A stretch of 60,175 nt of DNA from an uncultured Oscillospiraceae bacterium (GTDB lineage Bacteria > Bacillota > Clostridia > Oscillospirales > Ruminococcaceae), in the NCBI GenBank assembly GCA_910578965.1, contig CAJTSP010000003.1, positions 1 through 60,175 on the forward strand, read 5' to 3'. Of this stretch, positions 40,501-48,524 are shown piece by piece; the first letter of the stretch is position 1; each line of letters starts with the position of its first letter. The notes beneath the pieces are model-generated. The model was not told where the DNA came from. It searched no databases and worked only from the letters and a program-made list of their open reading frames with translations. The position numbers and the translations under genes were made by a program.

Positions 40501-41385
40501 TTAGTCCAGGCTGACCAGCTCGTACTCCTTGCAGCCAAGGCCGAGCGCGGCGGCCGCGTCGATGGTGTGGACGCCCTTGCGGGATTCCACCCGCTCGATG
40601 AAGTGGTCGCGGCCGGGGTCGTCGGACTGGTAGATGAGATCGAGGCAGGCCTGATCCAGCGCTACCGGGTCCAGCGAGGATAGGATGCCGATGTCCTTCA
40701 TGCAGGGGTCCTCGGCAACGGCGCAGCAATCGCAGTCTACCGAGAGATTGCACACCATGTTGACATAGGCGGCGTTCCCCTTAAAGTAGCTTGCCACGCT
40801 GGCAGCAGCATCCGCCATGGCTTCGCAGAAGGCCAACTGCTCGGCGCAGTTTTCCCAGAGGATGCTCTGGTCGGTGACCTTGCCACCCGAGTGGATCCAG
40901 CATTTGCCTGCCGAGGAGGCGCAGCCGATGGACAACTGCTTAAGCGCCCCGCCAAAGCCGCCCATGGGATGGCCCTTAAAATGGGACAGCACCAGGAGCG
41001 AATCGTAGTTTGCGAGGCTTTTGCCCACAAGATTGGTTTTGAGCACCCTGCCGTTTGGGATGGCCAGCTCAAGGTCCGGGCCTTCGGCGTCCAGCAAATC
41101 CACCGTGAAGTTGCGGGTCCACTGATGGGCCTCCATCAGCTTGCGGTGCCGCACGGTGGTATTGCGCGCGCCGTCGTAGGCGGTGTTACACTCCACCACC
41201 GTGCCGTTTACAAAATCCACCATGGGTTTCATAAAGGCCGGCCGCAGAAAGTTCTGATTGCCCTCCTCGCCCGAGTGTACCTTGACCGCTACCTTGCCGG
41301 GCAGCCCGATGCCCAGCGCCTTATACGTTTGGAGCACAGCTTCTGGGGTAAGGGTTTTGGTAAAGTAAACCTTTGCTTTTTGCAA
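40501..41385 (-). CDS. DUF362 domain-containing protein without ferredoxin insert
   Basis: Protein of 294 aa. A TTG start at 41385 has AAAAGGAG upstream. The DUF362 pattern matches that of the gene at 31036: VAVKVHSGEEGNQNFLRP, LSHFKGHPMGGFGGALKQLSIGCASSAGK, SSLDPVALDQACLDL, and LGLGCKEYEL. The two-cluster ferredoxin insert is missing; a Cys group remains (VDCDCCAVAEDPC). Probably a paralogue with a changed redox role. It is transcribed alone on the minus strand, with a 423-nt empty gap to prs. Confidence 0.87.
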   Translation of the reverse strand: MQKAKVYFTKTLTPEAVLQTYKALGIGLPGKVAVKVHSGEEGNQNFLRPAFMKPMVDFVNGTVVECNTAYDGARNTTVRHRKLMEAHQWTRNFTVDLLDAEGPDLELAIPNGRVLKTNLVGKSLANYDSLLVLSHFKGHPMGGFGGALKQLSIGCASSAGKCWIHSGGKVTDQSILWENCAEQLAFCEAMADAAASVASYFKGNAAYVNMVCNLSVDCDCCAVAEDPCMKDIGILSSLDPVALDQACLDLIYQSDDPGRDHFIERVESRKGVHTIDAAAALGLGCKEYELVSLD

Positions 41386-41682
41386 CGAAATCCAACTCCT
41401 TTTCTTTTACAGGTATTTGTATTTATTGTAATAGGCTGCATACCAAAAGTCAAACCCCGCGGTATGCCGGGCAGGTCCAAGCCGCAGGGATAAAGCCTGC
41501 GGCTGCCGGCCGCGGCCGGCAGCGGGGATGGGCCGGCATACGGCGGAATACCGTTTTCCCACATTTTCCCTGTGTAAGGCATAGGGCACGGCTGTTTTTT
41601 GCGCCGTTCGCTGTGCTGCCGGCAAAAGGCCTTTCCATACCGTTCGCCCCGCTGTGCGCATCACGGAGGGCAGGCCCCTTGC

Positions 41683-41714
41683 AAAAAAGCAGCCCCATGC
41701 AGGATGCATGGGGC
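41683..41714 (-). terminator. Terminator of prs
   Basis: CCCCATGC (41693-41700), loop AGGAT, GCATGGGG (41706-41713). On the minus strand TTTTTT follows at 41688-41683. The rest of 41386-41808 holds no gene I can support. Confidence 0.85.
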
Positions 41715-41808
41715 ATAGCGAGGCGCAGGGGCGGGGCAAATTGACGGCAAAGCAGGCAGGCGCCGGAGGCCCCGCCAAATTGGCCCTGAGCCGCCCCCTG
41801 CCGTACCT

Positions 41809-42951
41809 TTACCGGCCCTGCTTTTTGAGTAGCTGCTGGATCTTTTGGTGGGGGTCGATGATGCTGCCGACGCTGAGGTCGTGGTTGATGGCGGCGATAA
41901 AATAGGCGATGTACTTGGATACGTCCACGTCGCAGAACCACTCCCGCTTTAAGAGCTCGGGGGTGCGGTAGGTGAGGTTGGTGCTGAATACAGCCGTGAT
42001 GATGCCCTCGGCATACGCCTTGTCGAAGGAGCCCAGCCCGCTGGTAAAAAGCGGGTAGGTGGCATTGGCAATAACCCGCTTGGCCCCGCGCTTTTTCATC
42101 TCGTAGGCGATGTCCAGCATGGACTCGCCCGAAGAAATGATGTCGTCCGAGATAAAGACGGTTTTGCCCTCGACGCTCTCGCCCAGGTATTCGTGCGCCA
42201 CAATAGGGTTGCGGCCGTTGACCATACGGGAATAATCCCGCCGCTTGTAGAACATGCCCAGGTTGACCCCCAGCACGCTGGAATAGTACATGTTGCGGTC
42301 CAGCGCGCCCTCGTCCGGGCTGATGACCATAAAATGCTCGGGATCCAGATGGAGGTCCGGGATGCGGCGCAAAAGGGTTTTGAGCACCTGGTAGGTGGGC
42401 ATGACATTGTCGAAGCTCAGCAACGGCACAGCGTTTTGCAGGCGCGGGTCGTGCGCGTCAAAGGTGATGATATTCGTGACTCCCATTGCCTGAAGCTCCT
42501 GCAGGGCCACCGCGCAGTCCAGGCTTTCGCGGGAGGAACGGCGGTGCTGCCGGCCCCCGTAAAGGTTGGGCATAATCACCGTGACGCGGTGCCCTTTGCC
42601 GGCCGCCGCCTGGATCAGCCGCTTGAGGTTGGCAAAATGGTCGTCCGGCGACATGTGGTTTTCGTACCCAAACAGGGTATAGGTAACGCTGTAGTTGCCG
42701 GGGTCCACCAAAAAGAAGAGGTCGTCCCCCCGCACCGTATCATGGATCATGCCCTTGGCGTCGCCGGACTGGAAACGCGGGCAGTCGCTGGGAGATATAA
42801 AGGTTTTACGCCCGGTATCCCCTACCTCAGCCGCCCAGCGTACCAGATGGTAATCGATTTTGGCGGCCAGCTCCTCCGCGCCCGGCGCGGCGATCAGCCG
42901 CAGCTCCGCCACACTGTTTTCGGGGTTGAAAAAGTCCTTTGCCTGTGCCAT
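41809..42951 (-). CDS. prs: Ribose-phosphate diphosphokinase (long form)
   Basis: PRPP synthetase (EC 2.7.6.1), 380 aa, making phosphoribosyl diphosphate for nucleotide and His/Trp synthesis. The PRPP-binding loop VFISDDIISSGESML (family DDxxxTxG, here Ser) and the tandem phosphoribosyltransferase folds are visible, with HRVTVIMPNLYGGRQHRR near the ATP site and VISPDEGALDRNMYYSS. It is about 65 residues longer than the common form (about 315 aa), with an N-terminal extension and a distinct C-terminus; this longer class is seen in some Clostridia. ATG at 42951 has GAAGGAGAGGG upstream. Confidence 0.88.
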   Translation of the reverse strand: MAQAKDFFNPENSVAELRLIAAPGAEELAAKIDYHLVRWAAEVGDTGRKTFISPSDCPRFQSGDAKGMIHDTVRGDDLFFLVDPGNYSVTYTLFGYENHMSPDDHFANLKRLIQAAAGKGHRVTVIMPNLYGGRQHRRSSRESLDCAVALQELQAMGVTNIITFDAHDPRLQNAVPLLSFDNVMPTYQVLKTLLRRIPDLHLDPEHFMVISPDEGALDRNMYYSSVLGVNLGMFYKRRDYSRMVNGRNPIVAHEYLGESVEGKTVFISDDIISSGESMLDIAYEMKKRGAKRVIANATYPLFTSGLGSFDKAYAEGIITAVFSTNLTYRTPELLKREWFCDVDVSKYIAYFIAAINHDLSVGSIIDPHQKIQQLLKKQGR

Positions 42952-43168
42952 TGGTACCCTCTCCTTCCGCCTTTCGGCCGCGCCTTGTTCTGCCTGTGGG
43001 CGCCGCTGGGGCCGCCGGGGCCCAGCCTACCCTCTCCTTTTTAGTTTCCTTGTTTGTACCGGGCCTGCCCGCTATGGGGGATTGCCCGTTTTTTTGGCGC
43101 TAAAACGCCTTTGTGTATCGCCCAGCCTGCCGGGCCGGTCAAGGGCCGCCCTCTTTTTGCCCGATTTG

Positions 43169-43198
43169 ATTTTACCATAAAAGGGCAAACCTCTACAA
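43169..43198 (-). promoter_or_regulatory. Promoter of prs
   Basis: Minus strand TTGTAG (43198-43193), 18-nt spacer, TAAAAT (43174-43169) preceded by TGG, an extended -10. The leader is about 210 nt. The gap 42952-43343 otherwise holds only this and the ribosomal-cluster terminator. Confidence 0.55.
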
Positions 43199-43287
43199 GA
43201 AGGCCGCCCATCCTACGATGTTTTTTATTGCATCTGTACATTTTACGCCCCTTTTTGCAGGGCGGAATGGTACTTTTGCCATGATGT

Positions 43288-43338
43288 GTAAAATGAGAGT
43301 CCCCCCGCCCGAAGCAAAGCTCCGGGCGGGGGGACTCT
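43288..43338 (-). terminator. Terminator of the S10-spc-alpha cluster
   Basis: A perfect 16-bp stem, AGAGTCCCCCCGCCCG (43296-43311) with its complement at 43323-43338. On the minus strand TCATTTTAC follows. It ends the cluster 6 nt after rplQ. Confidence 0.9.
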
Positions 43339-43343
43339 TGGGC

Positions 43344-43685
43344 TTACACCAGCTCGATGATGGCCATTTCGGCGGCGTCGCCGCGGCGCGCGCCGGTTTT
43401 GACGATGCGGGTATAGCCGCCCTGGCGGTCGGCATATTTGGGGCCATACTCGTCGATGACCTTTTTGGCCACCGTCTCCTTGGTGATGTAGCCAAAGACC
43501 TGGCGTTTTGCGTGCAGGTCCTCCCGCTTGCCAAGGGTCACCATTTTTTCGGCCATGGAACGCACTTCCTTGGCACGGGTGACGGTGGTTTCGATCTTGC
43601 CGTTTTCAAACAGGTAGGTCACCATGGCCCGCAGCATGGCGCTGCGATGGTCGCTGGACCTGCCAAGCTTCCTGGTACCGGGCAT
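43344..43685 (-). CDS. rplQ: 50S ribosomal protein L17
   Basis: Last gene of the cluster, 113 aa. The N-terminus PGTRKLGRSSDHRSAMLRAMVTYLFENGKIETTVTRAKEVRSMAEKMVTLGK (key: RKLGRSSDHR, TTVTRAKEVR) is diagnostic of bL17. It binds 23S rRNA near the exit tunnel. ATG at 43685 has AAAGGAG upstream, 76 nt after rpoA. A perfect terminator follows. Confidence 0.97.
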   Translation of the reverse strand: MPGTRKLGRSSDHRSAMLRAMVTYLFENGKIETTVTRAKEVRSMAEKMVTLGKREDLHAKRQVFGYITKETVAKKVIDEYGPKYADRQGGYTRIVKTGARRGDAAEMAIIELV

Positions 43686-43761
43686 CCCGTTTCACTCCTT
43701 TGCAGTCTAATCAGGCCGGCCCGCCCTGCGCGGGGCTGGGGGCCGGGGTGCTTTGTGGACG

Positions 43762-44718
43762 TTACTCGTCCTCCTTGGTGAGGGTAAAGCCCAGGGAATC
43801 CAGCTTTGCCATCACCTCTTCCAGGCTCTTACGCCCGAGGTTGCGCACCTTCATCATCTCGTCCTCAGACTTGTTGATGAGGTCTTCTACCGTGTTGATG
43901 CCCGCGCGCTTGAGGCAGTTGAAGGAGCGCACCGAGAGGTCCAGCTCCTCAATGGTCATCTCGAGGGCCTTTTCCTTGCCCTTGTCGTCCTTTTCCACCA
44001 TAATCTCGGCGCCCTGGGTCTCCTCCGACAGGTTGGCAAAGAGGTTGAGGTGCTCGGTAAGCACCCGCGCCGCAAGGCTCACTGCCTCGAGCGCCGAGAT
44101 GGTGCCGTCGGTCCACACCTCGATGGTGAGCTTGTCATAGTCGGTGATCTGGCCCACACGGGTATTTTCGACGGTGTAGTTTACCTTTAGAACAGGGGTG
44201 TAAATGCTGTCGATGGGAAGCGTGTTGATGTCGCTCTTTTCCATCACAGCCTGCTTGTTGCGCTCGGCCGGCACATAGCCGCGGCCCTTGTCAAAGGTGA
44301 GCTCCATCACGAGCTTGCCGCCCTCGGCCAGGGTAGCGATGTGCCAATCGGGGTTGAGAATCTCGATCTCGTCGCTGGGCTTGATGCTGCCGGCAGTCAC
44401 CTCGCCCTCGCCCGTGGCCTCGATGCGCACGGTTTTGGGCCCGTCGGAATAGAGCTTGGCGGCGATGCCCTTGAGGTTGAGCACGATCTCGGTAACGTCC
44501 TCTTTGACCCCCTCAACCGTAGCAAACTCGTGCACAACGCCGTCGATCTTTACGCTGGTAACCGCAACGCCGGGAAGCGATGAGAGCAAAACACGCCGCA
44601 GGCTGTTGCCCAAGGTGGTACCAAAGCCGCGCTCCAGCGGCTCCACGACAAACTTGCCGTAGCGGCCGTCCGGCGAGAGGCTCGCGGTATCGATCTTGGG
44701 GCGCTCGATTTCCATCAT
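43762..44718 (-). CDS. rpoA: DNA-directed RNA polymerase subunit alpha
   Basis: Alpha subunit of RNA polymerase (EC 2.7.7.6), 318 aa. The ATG at 44718 is preferred: AGGAGGG is 10 nt upstream, while the TTG at 44724 is only 4 nt away. The N-terminal domain GYGKFVVEPLERGFGTTLGNSLRRVLLSSLPG and the C-terminal domain (LDLSVRSFNCLKRAGINTVEDLINKSEDEMMKVRNLGRKSLEEV; key SVRxxNCLKRAGI) are complete, so UP-element and activator contacts should be possible. It lies in the usual place between rpsD and rplQ. Confidence 0.97.
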   Translation of the reverse strand: MMEIERPKIDTASLSPDGRYGKFVVEPLERGFGTTLGNSLRRVLLSSLPGVAVTSVKIDGVVHEFATVEGVKEDVTEIVLNLKGIAAKLYSDGPKTVRIEATGEGEVTAGSIKPSDEIEILNPDWHIATLAEGGKLVMELTFDKGRGYVPAERNKQAVMEKSDINTLPIDSIYTPVLKVNYTVENTRVGQITDYDKLTIEVWTDGTISALEAVSLAARVLTEHLNLFANLSEETQGAEIMVEKDDKGKEKALEMTIEELDLSVRSFNCLKRAGINTVEDLINKSEDEMMKVRNLGRKSLEEVMAKLDSLGFTLTKEDE

Positions 44719-44792
44719 ATTCAAAAACCCTCCTGGATAGGCCGGCCGCCCCGCGGCCGGCCAGGTTGTTCGCGTTCCCTACGTCTTGCCGG

Positions 44793-45401
44793 TTACTTGG
44801 AGTACAGCTCGACGATGAGATGCTCCTGGACCTCGAAGTCCAGGTCGCTGCGCTCGGGCAGGCGCTCCACGGTGCCCTTGAGGGGGTTCTGTGCGTCCCG
44901 GGCCAGCCACCCAGGCAGGGTGACGAGGGGGGCGTCGGCGGCAGTGAGCTTGGCAAACTTTTCGCTCTGGCGGCTGCGCTCGCGCACCTCGATGACATCG
45001 CCGGCCTTGACCCTGTAGGAGGGGATGTTGACCTTTTTGCCGTTGACCGTAAAGTGGGCATGGTTGACCAACTGGCGGGCATCACGGCGGGTCTGGGCAT
45101 AGCCCAGGCGGAAAACAACGTTGTCCAGACGGCGCTCCAGCAGCTCGATAAGGTTCGCGCCGGTGATGCCCTGGCGGCGGGCCGCCTCCTCGTAATATCC
45201 GTGGAACTGGCGCTCCAGCACGCCATAGATGAACTTCATCTTTTGCTTTTCTTTAAGCTGCAGCGCGTACTCCGACTGCTTTTTGCGGAAGTTGTTAGTG
45301 CTGGCGTTGCGGGTGGTGGTTTTTTTGGCGTAGCCCATGACGGCAGGAGAAATGCCCAGGGCTTTGCAGCGTTTTGCGATCGGCTGAGAATTTTTAGCCA
45401 T
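44793..45401 (-). CDS. rpsD: 30S ribosomal protein S4
   Basis: Assembly-initiating 16S rRNA-binding protein, 202 aa. The S4 RNA-binding domain is shown by RRLDNVVFRLGYAQTRRDARQLVNHAHFTVNGKKVNIPSYRVKAGD. The N-terminus lacks the four-Cys zinc motif, so it is the zinc-free (C-) form. Located between rpsK and rpoA, as in Bacillus-like alpha operons the presence of rpsD here is common in Clostridia. AGGAGG precedes the ATG at 11 nt. A protein of this type can repress its own operon. Confidence 0.97.
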   Translation of the reverse strand: MAKNSQPIAKRCKALGISPAVMGYAKKTTTRNASTNNFRKKQSEYALQLKEKQKMKFIYGVLERQFHGYYEEAARRQGITGANLIELLERRLDNVVFRLGYAQTRRDARQLVNHAHFTVNGKKVNIPSYRVKAGDVIEVRERSRQSEKFAKLTAADAPLVTLPGWLARDAQNPLKGTVERLPERSDLDFEVQEHLIVELYSK

Positions 45402-45422
45402 AAGTCTGTATTCCTCCTTTCA

Positions 45423-45830
45423 TCAGATGCGGCGGCGCTTGGGAGGGCGGCAGCCGTTGTGGGGCACCGGGGTCACATCCTTGATCATGTTGACCTCGAG
45501 GCCGGTGGCCTGCAGCGCACGGATCGCGGCCTCGCGGCCGGCGCCCGGGCCCTTGACATAGACCTCCACCGATTTCATGCCGTGCTCCATGGCGGCGCGG
45601 GCGGCGGTTTCGGCGGCGGACTGGGCTGCATACGGGGTGCTCTTGCGCGAGCCGCGGAAGTTCAGCCCGCCCGAGCTGGCCCAGGAGATGGTGTTGCCCT
45701 GTGTATCGGTAATGGTAACGATGGTATTGTTAAAGGTGCTTTGGATATGCGCGGCGCCACGCTCGACGTTTTTGCGCTCGCGGCGCTTGGGACGCACGGC
45801 GCCCTTTTTAGCAGCAGCTTTCGTGGCCAT
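45423..45830 (-). CDS. rpsK: 30S ribosomal protein S11
   Basis: 16S platform protein, 135 aa. The segment AAHIQSTFNNTIVTITDTQGNTISWASSGGLNFRGSRKSTPYAAQSAAETAA and the end VTPVPHNGCRPPKRRRI are diagnostic of uS11. ATG at 45830 follows an AGGAGGAGG-type site. The N-terminal 15 residues are Lys/Ala-rich. It lies 18 nt after rpsM and 21 nt before rpsD. Confidence 0.97.
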   Translation of the reverse strand: MATKAAAKKGAVRPKRRERKNVERGAAHIQSTFNNTIVTITDTQGNTISWASSGGLNFRGSRKSTPYAAQSAAETAARAAMEHGMKSVEVYVKGPGAGREAAIRALQATGLEVNMIKDVTPVPHNGCRPPKRRRI

Positions 45831-45848
45831 TTGTCTTCCTCCTCCTGC

Positions 45849-46220
45849 TTATTTCTTCTTGTTGGCGACCGTGCGCTTCGGGCCCTTGCGGGTGCGGGCG
45901 TTGGTCTTGGTGCGCTGGCCGCGGACCGGCAGGCCCTTGCGGTGGCGCACGCCCCGGTAGCACTGGATCTCCACGAGGCGCTTGATGTCCAGCGCCACAT
46001 TGCGGCGCAGGTCGCCTTCTACGATCACATTGTTCTTGTCGATGTAATCGCGGATGAGGCCCTCCTGCGCGGGGGTCAGGTCCTTGACCCGGGTATCGGG
46101 GTTGATGCCGGTTCCGGCAAGAATCTTTTTGGCGGTGCTGGGGCCAATGCCATAGATATAGGTCAGGCCTACTTCCACGCGCTTTTCGCGGGGCAGGTCA
46201 ACGCCGGCAATACGTGCCAT
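45849..46220 (-). CDS. rpsM: 30S ribosomal protein S13
   Basis: Head protein that contacts the P-site tRNA and L5, 123 aa. Starts MARIAGVDLPREKRVEVGLTYIYGIG and contains RRNVALDIKRLVEIQCYRGVRHRKGLPVRGQRTKTNARTRKGPKR (key GLPVRGQRTKTNARTRKG), both diagnostic. A 162-nt gap to rpmJ upstream contains a GGGGGCAATCCCCC hairpin (46306-46319) and may carry an internal promoter or attenuator. Confidence 0.97.
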   Translation of the reverse strand: MARIAGVDLPREKRVEVGLTYIYGIGPSTAKKILAGTGINPDTRVKDLTPAQEGLIRDYIDKNNVIVEGDLRRNVALDIKRLVEIQCYRGVRHRKGLPVRGQRTKTNARTRKGPKRTVANKKK

Positions 46221-46382
46221 ACTCTAAAAAACCTCCTGAACTGTAACATCCCATGTCCTGTGTCGGGGCCTGCGCCGGGAATCTACGCACTTGGCCCCCT
46301 GGCGTTTTGGGGGATTGCCCCCGCCCTTTTTGCAGCCTCGCCCGCCAAAAGGCCCCGGCGGTGCTGCGGCCGGGCGGGGCGC

Positions 46383-46496
46383 TCAGCCCTGACGCTGCTT
46401 ATGCTTGGGGTTTTCGCAGATGACCATCACGCGGCCCTTGCGCTTGATGACCTTGCACTTTTCGCAGATGGGTTTGACCGAAGGTTTGACCTTCAT
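46383..46496 (-). CDS. rpmJ: 50S ribosomal protein L36
   Basis: Very small ribosomal protein, 37 aa. Sequence MKVKPSVKPICEKCKVIKRKGR then VICENPKHKQRQG. The four zinc ligands (C..C, C..H) are kept, so it is the zinc-binding form. ATG at 46496; ribosome site AAGGAGG lies just upstream. It follows infA by 67 nt, the standard order. Confidence 0.97.
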   Translation of the reverse strand: MKVKPSVKPICEKCKVIKRKGRVMVICENPKHKQRQG

Positions 46497-46563
46497 GCTG
46501 ATGAACCTCCTTTTTGCGGGGCGCCGCGGCCCCGGATGACGCGAGCCAAAGCCCCGGCGCTGC

Positions 46564-46782
46564 TCATTTGGAGCGCCAGGTAATGCGGCCCTTGGTGAGA
46601 TCGTAGGGTGACATTTCCAGGGTGACCTTATCTCCGGGCAGGATACGGATGAAATTGGTGCGCAGCTTACCGGAGATGTGGGCCAGCAGCTTGTGCCCGT
46701 TGGCCAGCTCAACCCGGAAGGTCGCGTTGGGCAGCGCCTCCACGACGATGCCTTCCACTTCGATTACGTCTTCTTTAGACAA
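46564..46782 (-). CDS. infA: Translation initiation factor IF-1
   Basis: Single OB-fold factor binding the 30S A-site, 72 aa. The start is a TTG at 46782 with AAGGAGGG upstream: SKEDVIEVEGIVVEALPNATFRVELANGHKLLAHISGKLR. It overlaps the end of the KOW protein gene by 8 nt, so translation of the two may be linked. TTG for such a factor might hold its rate down. C-terminus RITWRSK is typical. Confidence 0.97.
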   Translation of the reverse strand: MSKEDVIEVEGIVVEALPNATFRVELANGHKLLAHISGKLRTNFIRILPGDKVTLEMSPYDLTKGRITWRSK

Positions 46783-47053
46783 GCGATTCCCTCCTTGTAG
46801 GGTTCGGCGGGCTTGCAGCGTCAAACGCCGCGATCGCCTTGCGGAGCGTTGCGTCATCCGCCAGGCTCTCGCCCGGCAGGACGGTGGCGATGGGGGCCAC
46901 ATGTTTCCTCTTTTTGCGCTTGGGGCTCTGCAGCCTGCGCAGGCTGCCGTCCGCCAGAAAAAGCATCTGGCCTTCCACTGCCAGCACGGCGAAGGTGCGG
47001 GCCGTGTCCCGCCCGGCCCGGGAGCGGACAAGCTGGCCTCGTATCAAGTCCAT
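46775..47053 (-). CDS. KOW-domain RNA-binding protein (L14e-like)
   Basis: Small protein of 92 aa found between map and infA in many Firmicutes. The N-terminus (LIRGQLVRSRAGRDTARTFAVLAV, ending in GQMLFLADGSLRRL) is a KOW/SH3-like fold as in archaeal L14e. A basic run (PKRKKRKHV) follows. It starts 1 nt after the map stop and its end overlaps infA by 8 nt. Probably a ribosome or RNA-associated factor; function not known. Confidence 0.85.
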   Translation of the reverse strand: MDLIRGQLVRSRAGRDTARTFAVLAVEGQMLFLADGSLRRLQSPKRKKRKHVAPIATVLPGESLADDATLRKAIAAFDAASPPNPTRRESLV

Positions 47054-47054
47054 C

Positions 47055-47813
47055 TCATTCCTCCCAAGCCCGGGTCAGGACCTGCGGACCGGCGGCGGTG
47101 ATGGCGACCGTGTGCTCAAAATGGGCCGAGAGGCCGCCGTCCGCCGTTTTCACCGTCCAGCCGTCAGACAGGGTTTTTACGCTGTAGTGCTTTTGGTTGA
47201 CCATCGGCTCGATGGCAATGGTCATGCCGCCCACCAGCCGAGGCCCGTGGCCCGCACGGCCAAAATTCGGTACCTCGGGGTCCTCGTGCATCTCGCGGCC
47301 CACCCCGTGGCCGACATACTCCCGCACCACCGAAAAGCCGTTCTCCTCGACATAGCTCTGCACCGCAAAGCTGACGTCGCCCACCCGGCTGCCGGCCTTT
47401 GCCGCGGCAATGCCGCGGTGCAGCGCCTCCCGGGTGACCTCCATCAGCCGCCGGGCCTCGCTGTCAACCTTGCCGCACGCAAAGGTACAGGCGTTATCGC
47501 CGTTAAAGCCCTCAAAGATGGCGCCGGTATCGATGCTGACGATGTCCCCCGGGCGGATGACCGCCTTGTGGGAAGGCAGGCCGTGGATGACCGTATCGTT
47601 CACGCTGATGCAGGCCGAGCCGGGAAAGCCGTACAGCCCCTTGAACCCGGGCTTTGCACCCTGTTTTTTGATAAAGCGAAAGACGATCTCGTCCAGCTCG
47701 GCGGTGGTAATGCCCGCCTCGATGGACTGCCCTGCCAGCTTGAGGGCCTCGGCGCTGATGGCACAGGCCCGACGCATCGCCTCAAGCTCATGGGCGGTTT
47801 TGAGCTGGATCAC
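47055..47813 (-). CDS. map: Methionine aminopeptidase type I
   Basis: Removes the initiator Met (EC 3.4.11.18), 252 aa. Metal ligands and motifs: HGLPSHKAVIRPGDIVSIDTGAIFEGFNGDNACTFACG (key Asp pair), YVGHGVGREMHEDPEVPNFG, and AIEPMV. The GTG at 47813 has GGAGG 8 nt before it. It starts 3 nt after adk. No N-terminal zinc-finger extension. Confidence 0.96.
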   Translation of the reverse strand: MIQLKTAHELEAMRRACAISAEALKLAGQSIEAGITTAELDEIVFRFIKKQGAKPGFKGLYGFPGSACISVNDTVIHGLPSHKAVIRPGDIVSIDTGAIFEGFNGDNACTFACGKVDSEARRLMEVTREALHRGIAAAKAGSRVGDVSFAVQSYVEENGFSVVREYVGHGVGREMHEDPEVPNFGRAGHGPRLVGGMTIAIEPMVNQKHYSVKTLSDGWTVKTADGGLSAHFEHTVAITAAGPQVLTRAWEE

Positions 47814-47816
47814 CGT

Positions 47817-48449
47817 TTACGCCTCCAATGCCTTGAGCAGCAGGGCGGTAGTCTCGGCAATCTCGCTCTGGCCCTTGACCTCGACCAGCTTGCCGCGCGC
47901 GCGGTAGAAGTCGATCAACGGCTCGGTGAGGTCGTGGTAGACCTTAAGCCGCTCGCGCACGGTGGAGGGCTCGTCGTCCTTGCGGACGATCAGGGCGCCG
48001 CCGCACCGGTCGCAGAGGTCGGGCTTGTGGCTGGGCTTGAAGGTGGTATGGTAGGAGGCCCCGCAGGCCGAGCAGACCCGCCGGCCCGAGAGCCGCTGCA
48101 AAATCGCCTCGTCCGGTACCTCGATGTCTACTACCTTGTCGATCTCGACCCCCATCTGCTCGATCGCCTCGGCCTGGGCCACCGTGCGGGGCACGCCGTC
48201 GAGGATAAAGCCGTTCTCACAGTCGGGCTGGGCCAGCCGCTCCTTGATGATGCCAATGATAACGTCGTCCGGCACAAGGGCGCCCGAGTCGATATAGCTC
48301 TTGGCCTTGGCGCCCATCTCGGTGCCCTCCTTCACGGCGGCACGGATGATGTTGCCGGTGCTGATGGCGGGGATCTTTAGCTTGTCGCAGACAATCTCGG
48401 CCTGGGTACCTTTGCCGGCGCCCGGGGCCCCCAACAGGATCAGTTTCAT
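47817..48449 (-). CDS. adk: Adenylate kinase (zinc LID form)
   Basis: AMP kinase (EC 2.7.4.3), 210 aa. P-loop LLGAPGAGKGTQAE, AMP-binding region PAISTGNIIRAAV, and DGVPRTVAQAEA. The LID carries four Cys (CSACGASYHTTFKPSHKPDLCDRCG), the zinc-binding form usual in Gram-positives. Located between secY and map. ATG at 48449 with a weak GGGGA site. Confidence 0.96.
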   Translation of the reverse strand: MKLILLGAPGAGKGTQAEIVCDKLKIPAISTGNIIRAAVKEGTEMGAKAKSYIDSGALVPDDVIIGIIKERLAQPDCENGFILDGVPRTVAQAEAIEQMGVEIDKVVDIEVPDEAILQRLSGRRVCSACGASYHTTFKPSHKPDLCDRCGGALIVRKDDEPSTVRERLKVYHDLTEPLIDFYRARGKLVEVKGQSEIAETTALLLKALEA

Positions 48450-48524
48450 GCGGTTCGTCCCCTTTCCATAAGGGCATAAGCCGTGCCGCCCTGCGGCCGG
48501 GCGGCAGCCTTACGCCGGGTCAGA

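Noticed and set aside
43020..43045. Second gene start upstream of prs, suggested by an extra AAAAAGGAGAGGG site
   Set aside because: No start codon follows at a usable distance and no open frame with coding character is present; it is a chance or decayed copy of the prs ribosome site.
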